Numbered from the stretch's first letter, positions 28,126 to 37,659 are shown. The stretch is 64,000 nucleotides of DNA from an uncultured Chitinophagaceae bacterium (GCA_903895845.1 CAITVK010000028.1:1-64000), one strand, 5' to 3'. The notes: generated by a model from the sequence alone, not told the origin. Translations and numbers: made by a program.

Positions 28126-29343
28126 ATGAAAGGAATGAAAAAAGGAGTACTGATTATTGCAATAGGCGTATTGCTTTCTAATGGGTTATTCGCGCAAAAA
28201 ATGGAAGGCAATTTGTCTAGGGCGGATGTGGTAAAGATTGATGTAAAAACACTACCTGCAAAAAAGGCAAAGCTGAAAGCAAAAGATCCTTTGGCAGTTG
28301 CAGCTTACGACAAACTAATAAAAGATGCCAATGAATTATTGAAATATGCTCCTGTGAGTGTAATGGACAAAAAGGCTTTTCCGCCTAGTGGAAACAAGCA
28401 CGACTACATGAGCATCGGGCCGTATTGGTGGCCTGATACCAGCAAGCCGGGTGGTGTGCCATACATTCAAAAGGATGGTCAGATAAATCCGGAAGTGCAT
28501 GACTTTACAGATAAAGAAAACCTGCCGACGCTTTGTGAGAATGTGTATACCCTTGCTTTGGCGTATTATTTTTCTAACGATGAAGCGTATGCAAAGCACA
28601 TTACCCAACTGATGCAGGTTTGGTTTCTGGATACCGCTACCAAAATGAACCCCAATCTTAACTATGCCCAAGCAGTGAAGGGACGTTTTGAAGGAAGGCC
28701 AGAAGGCTTGATTGATACCCGCCACTTTATTTATATGTTGGATGGCATTCAGCTTCTAAAGACTTCCAAAAGCTGGACACCACAAAAAGATGCCGCATTA
28801 AAGCAATGGTTTTCACAGTTTTTGGTTTGGATGAACACCAGCAAGAATGGAACGGGCGAGTGTAACGCTAAAAATAACCACGGCGTTTGGTTCGATGCAC
28901 AAAATCTGGCAGTGGCTCTTTATGTAGATAGTACCGAGTTGGCAAACAAGATTGTAACTCGTTCCATCAGTAGGTTAGACAAGCAAATGAATGATGATGG
29001 CTTCTTCCCAGAGGAATTAAAGCGTACCACTTCTTTGCATTATTCGGCTTTTATCATGAATGCTTTCAACATAATTGCGGTGCTTTCAGATAAAACGAAT
29101 ACCAGTTTGTGGACGGCAACTACCCCTTCTGGTAAATCTTTCAAAAAAGGATTGGATGCGTTAACCCCTTTTCTGATGAAGGATAAAGAGTGGACAGGAA
29201 AAGAAATCCGTCCGTTTAATTTTCAGGATGCGTATCCGTTGTTGTTGAGAGATGCAGACAGGTACAGCTGCCCCAATTGTTTGGAGGCTATCAAAAAATT
29301 GGCAGGTGAAAAGTACCAGAGTTTATTGCTCAACTTATTATAA
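28126..29343 (+). CDS. PL38-like alginate lyase family protein
   Basis: About 405 residues, secreted (signal peptide MKKGVLIIAIGVLLSNGLFAQ), followed by the alpha/alpha-toroid Alginate_lyase domain. Conserved phrases are KHDYMSIGPYWWPDTSKPGG, LIDTRHFIYMLDGIQLL, NNHGVWFDAQNLAVALY and LKRTTSLHYSAFIMNAF, in line with the PL38 group, whose members act on alginate or glucuronan. NNHGVWFDAQ carries the Asn-His pair expected in the active site. I start at ATG 28126; ATG 28135 is an equal alternative. Upstream is the sulfatase-DUF1961 pair, downstream the esterase. Confidence 0.78.
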   Translation: MKGMKKGVLIIAIGVLLSNGLFAQKMEGNLSRADVVKIDVKTLPAKKAKLKAKDPLAVAAYDKLIKDANELLKYAPVSVMDKKAFPPSGNKHDYMSIGPYWWPDTSKPGGVPYIQKDGQINPEVHDFTDKENLPTLCENVYTLALAYYFSNDEAYAKHITQLMQVWFLDTATKMNPNLNYAQAVKGRFEGRPEGLIDTRHFIYMLDGIQLLKTSKSWTPQKDAALKQWFSQFLVWMNTSKNGTGECNAKNNHGVWFDAQNLAVALYVDSTELANKIVTRSISRLDKQMNDDGFFPEELKRTTSLHYSAFIMNAFNIIAVLSDKTNTSLWTATTPSGKSFKKGLDALTPFLMKDKEWTGKEIRPFNFQDAYPLLLRDADRYSCPNCLEAIKKLAGEKYQSLLLNLL

Positions 29344-29490
29344 AATATTATGAGCCACAAAGACAAAATAGTTTTTTGCCACAAAGACACAAAGTCTCTA
29401 AGTGGCACAAAGAAAAAAAGAAAGAAAAATAAATTAGAACCTTAGTGCTTCTTTCTGTCTTAGTGTCTTTGTAGCGAAACTTTTAAAATA
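29344..29490. repeat. Dispersed hairpin repeat (CCACAAAGACACAAAG type)
   Basis: TTTGCCACAAAGACACAAAG on the left is mirrored by CTTAGTGTCTTTGTAGCGAA on the right, giving a long imperfect hairpin. It fills the gap between the PL38-like gene and the esterase. Confidence 0.6.
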
Positions 29491-29496
29491 AATAAA

Positions 29497-30387
29497 ATGA
29501 AAAAAACACTTTTTGCTGTTGCATTGATGGTTGCCATTGTTGCCCATTCTCAGGAGGCTACTGATACGGCCAAGAAATTCAAGCCCGTTGCCATCCCTGA
29601 TAATTACACAAAACAATTGGATGTGGTGTATACTAGCGGACCCGGTTTTCAGGAGAAGCTCGATTTGTATATTCCCAATAAAACTTCCAAGTTGGCACCT
29701 GCCATCATCAACATACACGGCGGCGGTTGGGTGAGTGGTAGCAAAGACCAACAAGGTGGCTTTAATCCCTACTTCAAAAATGGTTTCTTGGTGTGCAATA
29801 TCGAGTATCGGATGACTAAAGAAGCAAAAGCACCTGCCGCTGTTGAAGATGCAAGGTGTGCGTTGGCCTATCTGAAAAAGAATGCAAAAGACTTGGGTAT
29901 TGATGTAAACAGGATTGTGGTAATGGGAGGTTCTGCAGGTGGACACCTTGCATTAATGACTGGTCTTTTGGAAAACGACCATCGCTTTGATAAGAATTGC
30001 GCTGACGTAAAAGACATGAAAGTAGCTGCCATAATAGACAAGTGGGGCATTACAGACGTGTGGGCTTGGGCTTATTGCTGTAAGAGTCATTCTGCAAAAA
30101 ATTGGTTGGGCGATAAACAAACCGATGAGGCTTTTGCCAAAACAGTTTCGCCAATGACGTATTTAAAGAAGTCTAGTCCGCCCATTTTCATCTGTCATGG
30201 CGATGCCGATTCTACCGTTCCTATCGAAGAGTCTTATTTGTTGCACGATAAATTGAAGGAGATTGGTATTAAAACCGACTTGATGGTAGTGCCACATGCA
30301 GGGCATAGTTTGGTGGGTGCAAAAGACCAGTTGAAGGTAATGGACGAGCGGATTTTGGCGTTCTTAAAGGAGTTAGGGGTGTATTAA
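29497..30387 (+). CDS. Alpha/beta-hydrolase esterase (carbohydrate esterase-like)
   Basis: A 296-residue secreted esterase. Signal peptide at about residues 1-18. The oxyanion-hole motif IHGGGWVSG (about 73-81), nucleophile elbow GGSAGGH (Ser near 146), acid HGDADSTVP (about 232) and catalytic His in PHAGHS (about 267) form a complete triad. The arrangement is like BD-FAE-type and acetyl-xylan-type esterases, so it probably removes acetyl or other acyl groups from the target glycan. Acetylated alginate or similar uronan would fit the locus; the substrate is inferred. Confidence 0.8.
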   Translation: MKKTLFAVALMVAIVAHSQEATDTAKKFKPVAIPDNYTKQLDVVYTSGPGFQEKLDLYIPNKTSKLAPAIINIHGGGWVSGSKDQQGGFNPYFKNGFLVCNIEYRMTKEAKAPAAVEDARCALAYLKKNAKDLGIDVNRIVVMGGSAGGHLALMTGLLENDHRFDKNCADVKDMKVAAIIDKWGITDVWAWAYCCKSHSAKNWLGDKQTDEAFAKTVSPMTYLKKSSPPIFICHGDADSTVPIEESYLLHDKLKEIGIKTDLMVVPHAGHSLVGAKDQLKVMDERILAFLKELGVY

Positions 30388-30397
30388 AAGACCATTC

Positions 30398-30555
30398 AGA
30401 CTGTCCCGATTTCTTTGCCGGACATACGGATTTCTTTGACGGACATACGAAAAACGCTGCGGGACGTACGGATTTGTCTGCGGGATGTAGGGATTGAACT
30501 TTCGGACATACGGATTTCTCTACGGGACGTACGGAATTGTTTGACGTACAACAGG
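30398..30555. repeat. 21-bp tandem array A5 (about 7 units)
   Basis: Six clear units of exactly 21 bp with core CGGACATACGGATTTCTTT, plus a degenerate unit at each side. It begins 11 bp after the esterase stop codon and ends about 95 bp before the PL6 start, inside a same-direction gene row. The plus strand is open as DIRISLT-type heptads, but no other coding signal is seen. Confidence 0.85.
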
Positions 30556-30648
30556 AAATGGAATTTGGACAAGGGTTATAGGTTATCGAGGCAGATTTAT
30601 ATCAAGAATTAAAAAGGTAAATTCTTATTAAACAACAAAAATTTATTT

Positions 30649-32136
30649 ATGAAACAAAGATTATTTTTAATGGTAAGCAAAGCGAAAAGTCTTTGTTTGG
30701 TTGGGGCAGTGTTATTATCCATTCAATTGGGTTTTGCTGCCGGAAATGAAATAGTAGTCACCAACAATTCGGAGTTGACTGCCGCTATCAACTCGGCAAA
30801 ACCGGGAGACGTGATAGTGATGAAAGATGGTGAATGGAAAGATGTTAATCTTGAGTTTGGTTCAACAGCCACAGAGGATGCCCCCATTACCCTTAAAGCA
30901 CAATCAGCAGGAAAAGTGATTTTAAATGGAAGTAGCGTACTCACTTTTACAAAGCCTAACCTGAAAGTTGATGGGCTGGTTTTTAAAGGAGGCGCCATCA
31001 CAAAGGGGGCAGTTATCAACTTCAATTCTGATAAATGTACGGTCTCCAATTGTGCTATTATCGATTATAATCCTGCTAGTTTCGATACAAGATACTACTG
31101 GATTTTCTTTAGTGGAAACTATAATGTTTTAACGCATTGTTTCTTTAAGGGAAAAAACAATATCGAACCTGTTTTGGGCAATGCCATAGACAATTCCAGA
31201 CATAATATGGTTACCTTTTGTTACTTTAAAGACATTCCTTGGGCTAAACAAAACGGCAGAGAAATTATGCGTATCTGGGGGCCGGGCAAGTTGGGAAAAC
31301 CAAGTGCAGATGGTGCTTTCTTTACGGTAGAACACAACCTTTTTGACCATGCTGATGGAGAGGGTGTAGAGATTGTTTCGCTGAAATCGAACCATAATGT
31401 AGTACGTTTCAATACTGTAAGGGCAAGTATGGGCGGATTCACAAACAGACAAGGTCATAACAATACATTTGAAGGAAACTTCTTTTTTGGAGAAAACAGA
31501 GCAGGCACTTTGGGTATTCGTGTTGCTGGCGAAAACCTACACGTTTTCAATAATTATATCAGTAATGTGTCTGACAATGGACTATTGTTAATGGCCGGAG
31601 AGTATATGGACAAGGCTTTGACTGATGGTTTTAAACCGGGTCATGGTAATAAAGAAACCCTTGGTGCACCAAGATACTGTCAGGTAAGAAATAGTTTGTT
31701 CGAAAATAATACCATCATCAATTCGGGTGGTAAAGGCTTACAATTAGGAGATGCCTACCGCAAACATTGGCCCGAAATGCAGATGTGTTTGTTGCCAGAA
31801 GGCAATACCATCAAGAATAACTTAATCATGAATTGTAAAGAATCAAACATAGATGTTATACCAGCCGATCCCGACCCAGCAACGAGCTTCTTGCAATTTA
31901 TTCCTAATAAGTTTGAAGGTAATGTTGTTTCGGGTGGTGAATTGAAAGGAGTGGATAATGTAAGTGGCATTATTAAAAAAGATGAAAAAGGTTCTTTTGA
32001 CAAAAATGGTATTTATATTTTGAAAGATGCAACCGATTCAAAAACGGTAGGCGCAACTGAATATATGACCAATAGTGCCGAGTGCCATCCATTGCAACCA
32101 AATGAAGTAGGGCCTAGTTGGATAGTAGGAAAGTAA
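30649..32136 (+). CDS. PL6 family polysaccharide lyase, single domain
   Basis: A 495-residue secreted beta-helix lyase. Signal peptide at about 1-31 (ending GFAAG). PGDVIVMKDGEW near the N-terminus is typical of PL6; NGREIMRIWGPG, GEGVEIVSLKSNHN (catalytic Lys) and GGFTNRQGHNN (catalytic Arg) build the active site. The one-domain length matches enzymes that cleave alginate or dermatan-like chains. It differs from the two-domain PL6 at 14733 and from the T9SS-tagged PL6 that follows 23 bp downstream, so three PL6 versions are encoded here. Confidence 0.88.
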   Translation: MKQRLFLMVSKAKSLCLVGAVLLSIQLGFAAGNEIVVTNNSELTAAINSAKPGDVIVMKDGEWKDVNLEFGSTATEDAPITLKAQSAGKVILNGSSVLTFTKPNLKVDGLVFKGGAITKGAVINFNSDKCTVSNCAIIDYNPASFDTRYYWIFFSGNYNVLTHCFFKGKNNIEPVLGNAIDNSRHNMVTFCYFKDIPWAKQNGREIMRIWGPGKLGKPSADGAFFTVEHNLFDHADGEGVEIVSLKSNHNVVRFNTVRASMGGFTNRQGHNNTFEGNFFFGENRAGTLGIRVAGENLHVFNNYISNVSDNGLLLMAGEYMDKALTDGFKPGHGNKETLGAPRYCQVRNSLFENNTIINSGGKGLQLGDAYRKHWPEMQMCLLPEGNTIKNNLIMNCKESNIDVIPADPDPATSFLQFIPNKFEGNVVSGGELKGVDNVSGIIKKDEKGSFDKNGIYILKDATDSKTVGATEYMTNSAECHPLQPNEVGPSWIVGK

Positions 32137-32159
32137 TTGAACTTTAGTAGCAGCAAAAC

Positions 32160-34259
32160 ATGAATAAGAAGCAAAAAATAATAATGGTCATTTTGGGTAC
32201 TTTAGTGTATGGCAATGTACTTCTGGCTGCAAATTATATTGTTTCTACGAAATCAACCCTTATCAGTAAAATGAAGGCCGCCAACCCTGGTGATACCGTG
32301 ACTGTAGCTAATGGCACCTACAGTTGGGGGCAAGTAAGTATAACCAACACAAATGGCAATTCAACTGGTGCGTGGATTGTGCTGATGGCTCAAACTTTTA
32401 ATGGGGTTGTTTTTGAGGATAGTACTTACCTGCAATTTTCTGGTACACATATTTTAATCAGTGGTTTTAGGTTTGCAAATGGAAACTCCCAAGCTAACAA
32501 CGTAATACAGTTTAGGGATAAATCTGGCACATTTGCCAATTATTGCCGCCTTACCAACATTACTATTGATAACTATAATAGCGATTCCACGGGTTCATAC
32601 AATAACACGGGCTCTAAAAATGGGGGCGATATACTAAACGAATGGGTAGCCATCTATGGTGTACACAATAGGGTTGACCATTGTACTTTTATCAATAAAT
32701 TCAATGGTAGCCCCACTATGGTTATATGGTACGACAGTACTAATTATCCCGCCAAATCAACACCTACTTACGACAGGATAGACTCTAATTATTTTAAACT
32801 TCATGGTTACCAAGGTGCGAACGAGGGCGAAGTTATAAGGGTGGGTACGAGCGAGAACTCGAGAACTAGCGCATATAATGTGATTGAGTACAACCTGTTT
32901 GAGGATGGGGTACAAATAGATCCAGAAATTATATCCAACAAATCGGCTTTCAATACCTACCGCTACAATACTTTCCGCAACCATGCGGGTGGGCTAACGC
33001 TGCGCGAGGGCAGGTATTGCAGCGTATATGGCAACTTTTTTATCAAGACTACTACTCCCCAAAGTACACAATACGGCATAAGGGTTATAGACAAAGGGCA
33101 TAAGGTGTTTAATAATTATCTGGAGAATTTGGACGGAAATGCAAGTAATAGTCTGACCACTAATCTTCGTTGCCCCATTATTTTATACAATGGCGTTACC
33201 TATTCCAGCGACACCACCGACCCTTATTATGCCAACTTATATTTTGCCGCAGATAGTGCTATCATTGCTTTTAACACCATAGTGAATTGTGTTGGCGGTG
33301 CAGGAATAGTGCTTGGCTTTAATGGAAAAGATAGTTCGTTCTACAAGCCACAAGGTATTCTTGTTGCCAATAACCTTATAGAAATGTCCAAGGGACAAGC
33401 TGCTTATGCAGATACTGGTGTTACCTTTTCGGCAGAAGGCAATATGTATAAAGCGCCACATGGGCTGGGACTTACTACCTCAACCGGGTTTACAAGTGAG
33501 ACACTAACTTTTGGCGCAAGGGTTAATGGCATCTTGCAGCCGCCTTCAATTGTTCAGGATGCTGCCGTGAATACCAGCAACTATGTTTCTTTATTGAATG
33601 GGCTGGATGTACTTGGAAAAAACCGAAGCCCAATTTACGATGTGGGTGCCGAAGAGCTGAATGGCACCGGTAATATTATTGCATATCCATTAGATTCCAC
33701 ATTGGTTGGTGCAGGGACTCCTTTACAATCTGTGCCAGTAAGATTAATTAGTTTTACTGCTTCTCTCCGAAATGCAACCACCGATTTAAAGTGGACGGTA
33801 GCTAATGAAACTAGCTTAAAACAATATCAAATAGAATACAGCACAGATGGAATCAGTTTCAAAGAACTTGGTAATATATTAGCAACAAACCAATCAATTT
33901 ATAATTATGAATACAATACAGGCGGTAGCCCCAAGAATTATTTTAGATTAAAATTGATAAACGAAGATGGAAGTTTTGTCTATTCAAGTGCAATTGTAAT
34001 AGATGAACAAGCTGATGCTGCTATTATCAGGCTTTACCCCAATCCTTCCACTGGAAATATTAATATTAATGCAACCAATATCAAACCAAATACTTTTATT
34101 GTTATCACGGATTATACCGGCAGAATCCTGAAACAATCTACGATTGCTGCAGGATTGAATAATATCAATGTGAATGGATTAGGAAATGGGATGTACCTTA
34201 TTCAAATGAAAGAAGAAGGAAAGACGGTTTCCAACTATCCTTTTATTATTTCAAGATAA
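32160..34259 (+). CDS. PL6 family lyase with T9SS sorting domain
   Basis: A 699-residue secreted lyase. Signal peptide at about 1-22; PL6 beta-helix with NPGDTVTVANGTYSW, NEGEVIRVGTSEN, DPEIISNKSAFN (catalytic Lys) and GGLTLREGRY (catalytic Arg). A small beta domain follows (about 520-610) and a C-terminal T9SS sorting domain (IIRLYPNPSTGNINI onward). It should therefore act outside the cell, giving fragments for the periplasmic lyases. The gene follows another PL6 gene by 23 bp and precedes GH88 by 24 bp, so the three form a likely operon. Confidence 0.87.
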   Translation: MNKKQKIIMVILGTLVYGNVLLAANYIVSTKSTLISKMKAANPGDTVTVANGTYSWGQVSITNTNGNSTGAWIVLMAQTFNGVVFEDSTYLQFSGTHILISGFRFANGNSQANNVIQFRDKSGTFANYCRLTNITIDNYNSDSTGSYNNTGSKNGGDILNEWVAIYGVHNRVDHCTFINKFNGSPTMVIWYDSTNYPAKSTPTYDRIDSNYFKLHGYQGANEGEVIRVGTSENSRTSAYNVIEYNLFEDGVQIDPEIISNKSAFNTYRYNTFRNHAGGLTLREGRYCSVYGNFFIKTTTPQSTQYGIRVIDKGHKVFNNYLENLDGNASNSLTTNLRCPIILYNGVTYSSDTTDPYYANLYFAADSAIIAFNTIVNCVGGAGIVLGFNGKDSSFYKPQGILVANNLIEMSKGQAAYADTGVTFSAEGNMYKAPHGLGLTTSTGFTSETLTFGARVNGILQPPSIVQDAAVNTSNYVSLLNGLDVLGKNRSPIYDVGAEELNGTGNIIAYPLDSTLVGAGTPLQSVPVRLISFTASLRNATTDLKWTVANETSLKQYQIEYSTDGISFKELGNILATNQSIYNYEYNTGGSPKNYFRLKLINEDGSFVYSSAIVIDEQADAAIIRLYPNPSTGNININATNIKPNTFIVITDYTGRILKQSTIAAGLNNINVNGLGNGMYLIQMKEEGKTVSNYPFIISR

Positions 34260-34283
34260 CTTTTTTATACCTACTAACACTAA

Positions 34284-35492
34284 ATGAAAATGAAAATTAG
34301 TTTAAGCATACTTACAGTTTTTAGTATTGTTTTTGTTTTAAATTCTAATGCACAAAATATTGATACTAAATCTGTTTTCGCAGATGCAGAAAAACAAACC
34401 GAGGTGATGATTAAAGACATTCCTGCTGCCAGGCACGGTAAGGCAGACTTGGTTTCTCCTCGTACAGTAGATGCTTCCGGACAACTGGTATTATCTCCTT
34501 CTTTTAGATGGACGAGTGGCTTCTTCCCTGGTGTGCTTTGGTATTTGTATGAATATACTGGAAATAAAAAGTGGGAAGCACAAGCACGGATATTTACCGA
34601 TAACATTAAAAGAGAACAGTTTAATGGAGGTACCCACGATATGGGTTTTAAAATGTATTGCAGCTATGGCAATGGTTATTTGCTAACTAAAGACGAAATG
34701 TATAAAGAGATATTATTGCAATCTGCCAAAACGCTTTCTTCCCGCTTCAATAATACTGTGGGTTGTTTTCGCTCTTGGGATACAATGCCGCAGTTTACTT
34801 TTCCTGTAATTATAGACAATATGCTTAATCTGGAATTGATGTTTGAGGCTACCAAACTCTCTGGAGATAGTATGTATTATAAAATGGCAGTCAGTCATGC
34901 AAACACAACCATGAAAAATCATTTTAGAAAAGATTTTAGTTGTTATCATGTGGTAGATTATGATAGTACTAAACCAGCAAGCATTATCAAGAAAGTAACC
35001 CACCAAGGATATTCCGATGAATCTGCTTGGGCACGTGGACAAGCATGGGCTATCTATGGTTTTACAATGTGTTATCGCGAAACCAAAGACCCTAAGTACT
35101 TGCAACAAGCAGAAAATGTAGCAGAATACATTTTGAACAATCCAACGATGCCTGCTGACTTGGTTCCTTATTGGGATTTCAATGCGCCCAATATTCCAAA
35201 TGAACCAAGGGATGCATCTGCGGCTGCCTGTATGGCTTCGGGATTGTATGAATTGAGTACCTATAGCAAGAAAGGAAAGATTTACAGAAAAGCTGCCGAT
35301 AAAATGATAGAGAGTCTTACCAACAATTACCGTTCTCCAATTGGCGAAAACAGAGGGTTTATCTTATTGCATAGCACGGGTGCTAAAACACACAATAGTG
35401 AGGTAGATGCTCCATTACCTTATGCAGACTATTATTATCTGGAGGCTTTGCTTAGGGCTAAAAAAATTAAAGAAGGGAAGAAGTTGTTTTAA
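34284..35492 (+). CDS. GH88 unsaturated glucuronyl hydrolase
   Basis: A 402-residue alpha/alpha-barrel enzyme with signal peptide (about 1-22). PSFRWTSGFFPGVLWYLYEYTG, GGTHDMGF (Asp nucleophile region), IIDNMLNLELMFEA (second Asp), DESAWARGQAWAIYG and PYWDFNAPNIPNEPRDASAAAC are standard GH88 motifs. GH88 enzymes remove the unsaturated uronic acid left at the non-reducing end by lyases, mostly from glucuronan- or glycosaminoglycan-type oligosaccharides. Its presence with sulfatases hints that the real substrate is not simply alginate. It is the last gene of the rightward locus. Confidence 0.9.
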   Translation: MKMKISLSILTVFSIVFVLNSNAQNIDTKSVFADAEKQTEVMIKDIPAARHGKADLVSPRTVDASGQLVLSPSFRWTSGFFPGVLWYLYEYTGNKKWEAQARIFTDNIKREQFNGGTHDMGFKMYCSYGNGYLLTKDEMYKEILLQSAKTLSSRFNNTVGCFRSWDTMPQFTFPVIIDNMLNLELMFEATKLSGDSMYYKMAVSHANTTMKNHFRKDFSCYHVVDYDSTKPASIIKKVTHQGYSDESAWARGQAWAIYGFTMCYRETKDPKYLQQAENVAEYILNNPTMPADLVPYWDFNAPNIPNEPRDASAAACMASGLYELSTYSKKGKIYRKAADKMIESLTNNYRSPIGENRGFILLHSTGAKTHNSEVDAPLPYADYYYLEALLRAKKIKEGKKLF

Positions 35493-35508
35493 GAAAACAC
35501 GCTTATCA

Positions 35509-35545
35509 TGAGGGAGTAGTCAACAAATGGTTGCTCCCTTCTTCC
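35509..35545 (+). terminator. Terminator-like hairpin after GH88
   Basis: GGGAGTAGTCAAC pairs imperfectly with GGTTGCTCCC around AAAT, followed by TTCTT. It lies 20 bp after the GH88 stop and covers the upstream candidate start (35527) of the next gene, which argues for the later start at 35602. Confidence 0.6.
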
Positions 35546-35601
35546 AAATTTCAATCCTATGCTTTAAACTCGTATCTTGCTTGCCTAAACTAACAGCACT
35601 A

Positions 35602-36375
35602 ATGCTTATTATTCTTTTGTTCTTTTTCGGACATTGGTTCTTGTCCCTATTTTTCCATTCGTTCTTTTTGCATCGTTTTGCTTCCCACAAAATGTACACA
35701 ACCAGCAAAAACTGGGAACGTGTTTTTTACTTAACCACTTGGTTTGTGCAAGGAAGTTCTTTTTTGGTGCCACGAGCTTATGGCGTTATGCACCGGATGC
35801 ACCATGTTTATAGCGATACAGAGAAAGACCCACACTCTCCGCACTTCTTTAAGGACATTTACCAGATGATGAGAAGTACGATTTTGATATTCCGTAGCTT
35901 TTTAACGGGCAAAAACATTCCAGAAGAACAGTTTACCAAAGATTACCTACCTGTGTGGACAAGGTTAGATAAGTTTGGTCACCACATACTAACCCGCCTT
36001 GCTTTTATGTTGGCTTATGTAGCTTTCTATATTGCTTTTGCACCCAACTATTGGTGGTTTCTGTTATTGCCAATTCATTTTTTGATGGGTCCTATACAAG
36101 GGGCAGTTGTAAACTGGTGTGGACATAAATATGGCTACAGCAATTTTGACAATGGCGACCATAGCAAGAACTCTACTCCTTTTGGCGTACTGTTGATGGG
36201 CGAACTGTTCCAGAACAATCACCACTATGCTAAGGACGATGCAAACTTTGCAAAGAAGTGGTTTGAGTTCGATCTTACCTATTTGGTAATGCGTGGCATG
36301 AATACCATTGGCATTATCCAAATAATAAAGTATCCTGCTGCTAAGGAAACTGTTGTAGACTTGGTGGCTGCGTGA
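35602..36375 (+). CDS. Membrane fatty acid desaturase
   Basis: About 257 residues with four or so hydrophobic segments and the three histidine boxes of acyl-lipid/acyl-CoA desaturases: HRFASH, HRMHH (in MHRMHHVYSDTEKDPHS) and NNHHY. These bind the di-iron centre that introduces a double bond into a fatty acyl chain. I choose ATG 35602 (MLIILLFFFGHW), because Bacteroidota homologues start in this hydrophobic stretch. A start at 35527 would lie in the hairpin above and add 25 atypical residues. Confidence 0.85.
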   Translation: MLIILLFFFGHWFLSLFFHSFFLHRFASHKMYTTSKNWERVFYLTTWFVQGSSFLVPRAYGVMHRMHHVYSDTEKDPHSPHFFKDIYQMMRSTILIFRSFLTGKNIPEEQFTKDYLPVWTRLDKFGHHILTRLAFMLAYVAFYIAFAPNYWWFLLLPIHFLMGPIQGAVVNWCGHKYGYSNFDNGDHSKNSTPFGVLLMGELFQNNHHYAKDDANFAKKWFEFDLTYLVMRGMNTIGIIQIIKYPAAKETVVDLVAA

Positions 36376-36458
36376 AAAATATATTCTTTTATTATTTTTA
36401 GATGGTTTGCAATATTTCTATAACGGAAATAAGAAAAGGGATAGATAATTTTCATTTA

Positions 36459-36764
36459 TTAAGGTATACGGTATTTACCTCTGGTTGATTTCTTAGCATT
36501 ATGTACTGTACAAATAAATATTTCTTTTCTTTCTAGATAGATTATATAAACAATAATGTAGGGAAACCTATCTGTAGCAGCTTCTCGATATTTGCGGTTT
36601 CCTTTGCTACCGAAGTATTGTGGGTTAGCAGTTATATCTGCAAGCCTTACTTGCACTTCTTTTAAAAAATCATCCCCTAAGCCTACCTTCTTATCTTCAT
36701 ACCAATCGTAAGCCTCATCTAAATCTAGTTTTACTTTTTCGTGCAACAAATAAGTGTAACTCAC
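36459..36764 (-). CDS. ParE/RelE family toxin
   Basis: A 101-residue RelE/ParE-superfamily protein with the typical order EKVKLDLDEAYDWYEDKKVGLGDDFLKEV, NPQYFGSKGNRKYREAATDRFPYIIVYII and a basic C-terminus with VHNAKKSTRGKYRIP. Family toxins either cleave mRNA on the ribosome or poison gyrase; which applies here is unclear. It overlaps the antitoxin gene by 4 bp and is translated after it. Confidence 0.85.
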   Translation of the reverse strand: MSYTYLLHEKVKLDLDEAYDWYEDKKVGLGDDFLKEVQVRLADITANPQYFGSKGNRKYREAATDRFPYIIVYIIYLERKEIFICTVHNAKKSTRGKYRIP

Positions 36765-37045
36765 TTAGTTGCTTTTTTGGCTTGATAGGTCTCTACCACA
36801 GCTTTTTTTATTTCCTCAAACGTAAAAACCTTTGCTGTTCCATTTTCGTAAGATTCAACTCGACTATCCATTTCCGCAACAAAATTTGTATCATCCCAAA
36901 TGTTGTTGTACTCGTTTGTGTTGTTGGCTAGCTGTTCCAGGTAATCTTCCACAAGTTTAGAAACACTCGTTTTCCTAGCTATTGCTACCCCCTTTGCCTT
37001 TTCTATCACAGATTCATCTAGCGTTAAAGTCAACTTTGTTTCCAT
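36761..37045 (-). CDS. Antitoxin (DUF6364-like, ribbon-helix-helix)
   Basis: A 94-residue protein with an N-terminal ribbon-helix-helix pattern (KLTLTLDESVIEKAKGVAIARKTSVSKLVEDYLEQL) and a charged tail that should wrap the toxin. It precedes the ParE/RelE gene with a 4-bp ATGA-type overlap, the normal order of type II modules. The DUF6364 name is from memory; the antitoxin role is supported by context. Confidence 0.8.
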   Translation of the reverse strand: METKLTLTLDESVIEKAKGVAIARKTSVSKLVEDYLEQLANNTNEYNNIWDDTNFVAEMDSRVESYENGTAKVFTFEEIKKAVVETYQAKKATK

Positions 37046-37085
37046 ATATGCCTGTTTATTTACAAATATAACTACTTCTTTTTCT

Positions 37086-37610
37086 TTAAATAAGCCCTGT
37101 TTTGTTTTCAGTTATCTCCACCAGTTTGTTTTCGTCGTTGGTAATATTGTCCAAGGCATAGTGGGTAATCACATTGATGTCCATTTCATCCAGAATATCA
37201 ACTACATTTCTGTAATTACTGCCATCGCTGGGTTTTATGATGACAAACATACTCTTTGCTGCCACGCTTTTCTTTTTTGCAATCAATACTTCCCTAATGT
37301 TTTTGAAAGAGGAGGCCTTGAAGTTAGAAGCATCGGGCAAAAGATTTCCTTCGTAATAAAATACGTTATCGTTTTTGCCTAACAAGATGGTGAGTGCCCC
37401 CGAGTTTGCTACAGGCATTCTATCGCCATCGTGTGGCATATTGAAATCGAGTATCTTTTTAGTAGAAAGGGTGGTGGTGAAGATGAAAAAGGTAATTAAC
37501 AGAAAACCCAAATCTACCATGGGGGTGAGGTCTACCCTTGTAGATTTCTTTTTGCTTCTTTTTCCAACCCTTCCGCTTCTGGAATTATTGGAAGACACTA
37601 TCTCTGCCAT
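37086..37610 (-). CDS. ExbD/TolR family proton-channel subunit
   Basis: A 174-residue inner-membrane protein with a basic N-terminus (RSKKKSTRVDLTPMVD), one membrane helix (about 32-48, FLLITFFIFTTTL) holding the conserved Asp33 needed for proton flow, and a periplasmic domain ending in a helix. It works with an ExbB-type channel to energise TonB. No exbB or tonB gene is beside it, unlike the usual cluster. It may serve the many TonB-dependent transporters in this genome. Confidence 0.85.
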   Translation of the reverse strand: MAEIVSSNNSRSGRVGKRSKKKSTRVDLTPMVDLGFLLITFFIFTTTLSTKKILDFNMPHDGDRMPVANSGALTILLGKNDNVFYYEGNLLPDASNFKASSFKNIREVLIAKKKSVAAKSMFVIIKPSDGSNYRNVVDILDEMDINVITHYALDNITNDENKLVEITENKTGLI

Positions 37611-37659
37611 GAACTTATTTTTAAGAATGAATACTACTTGTATGAGTTAGATACAAAGA

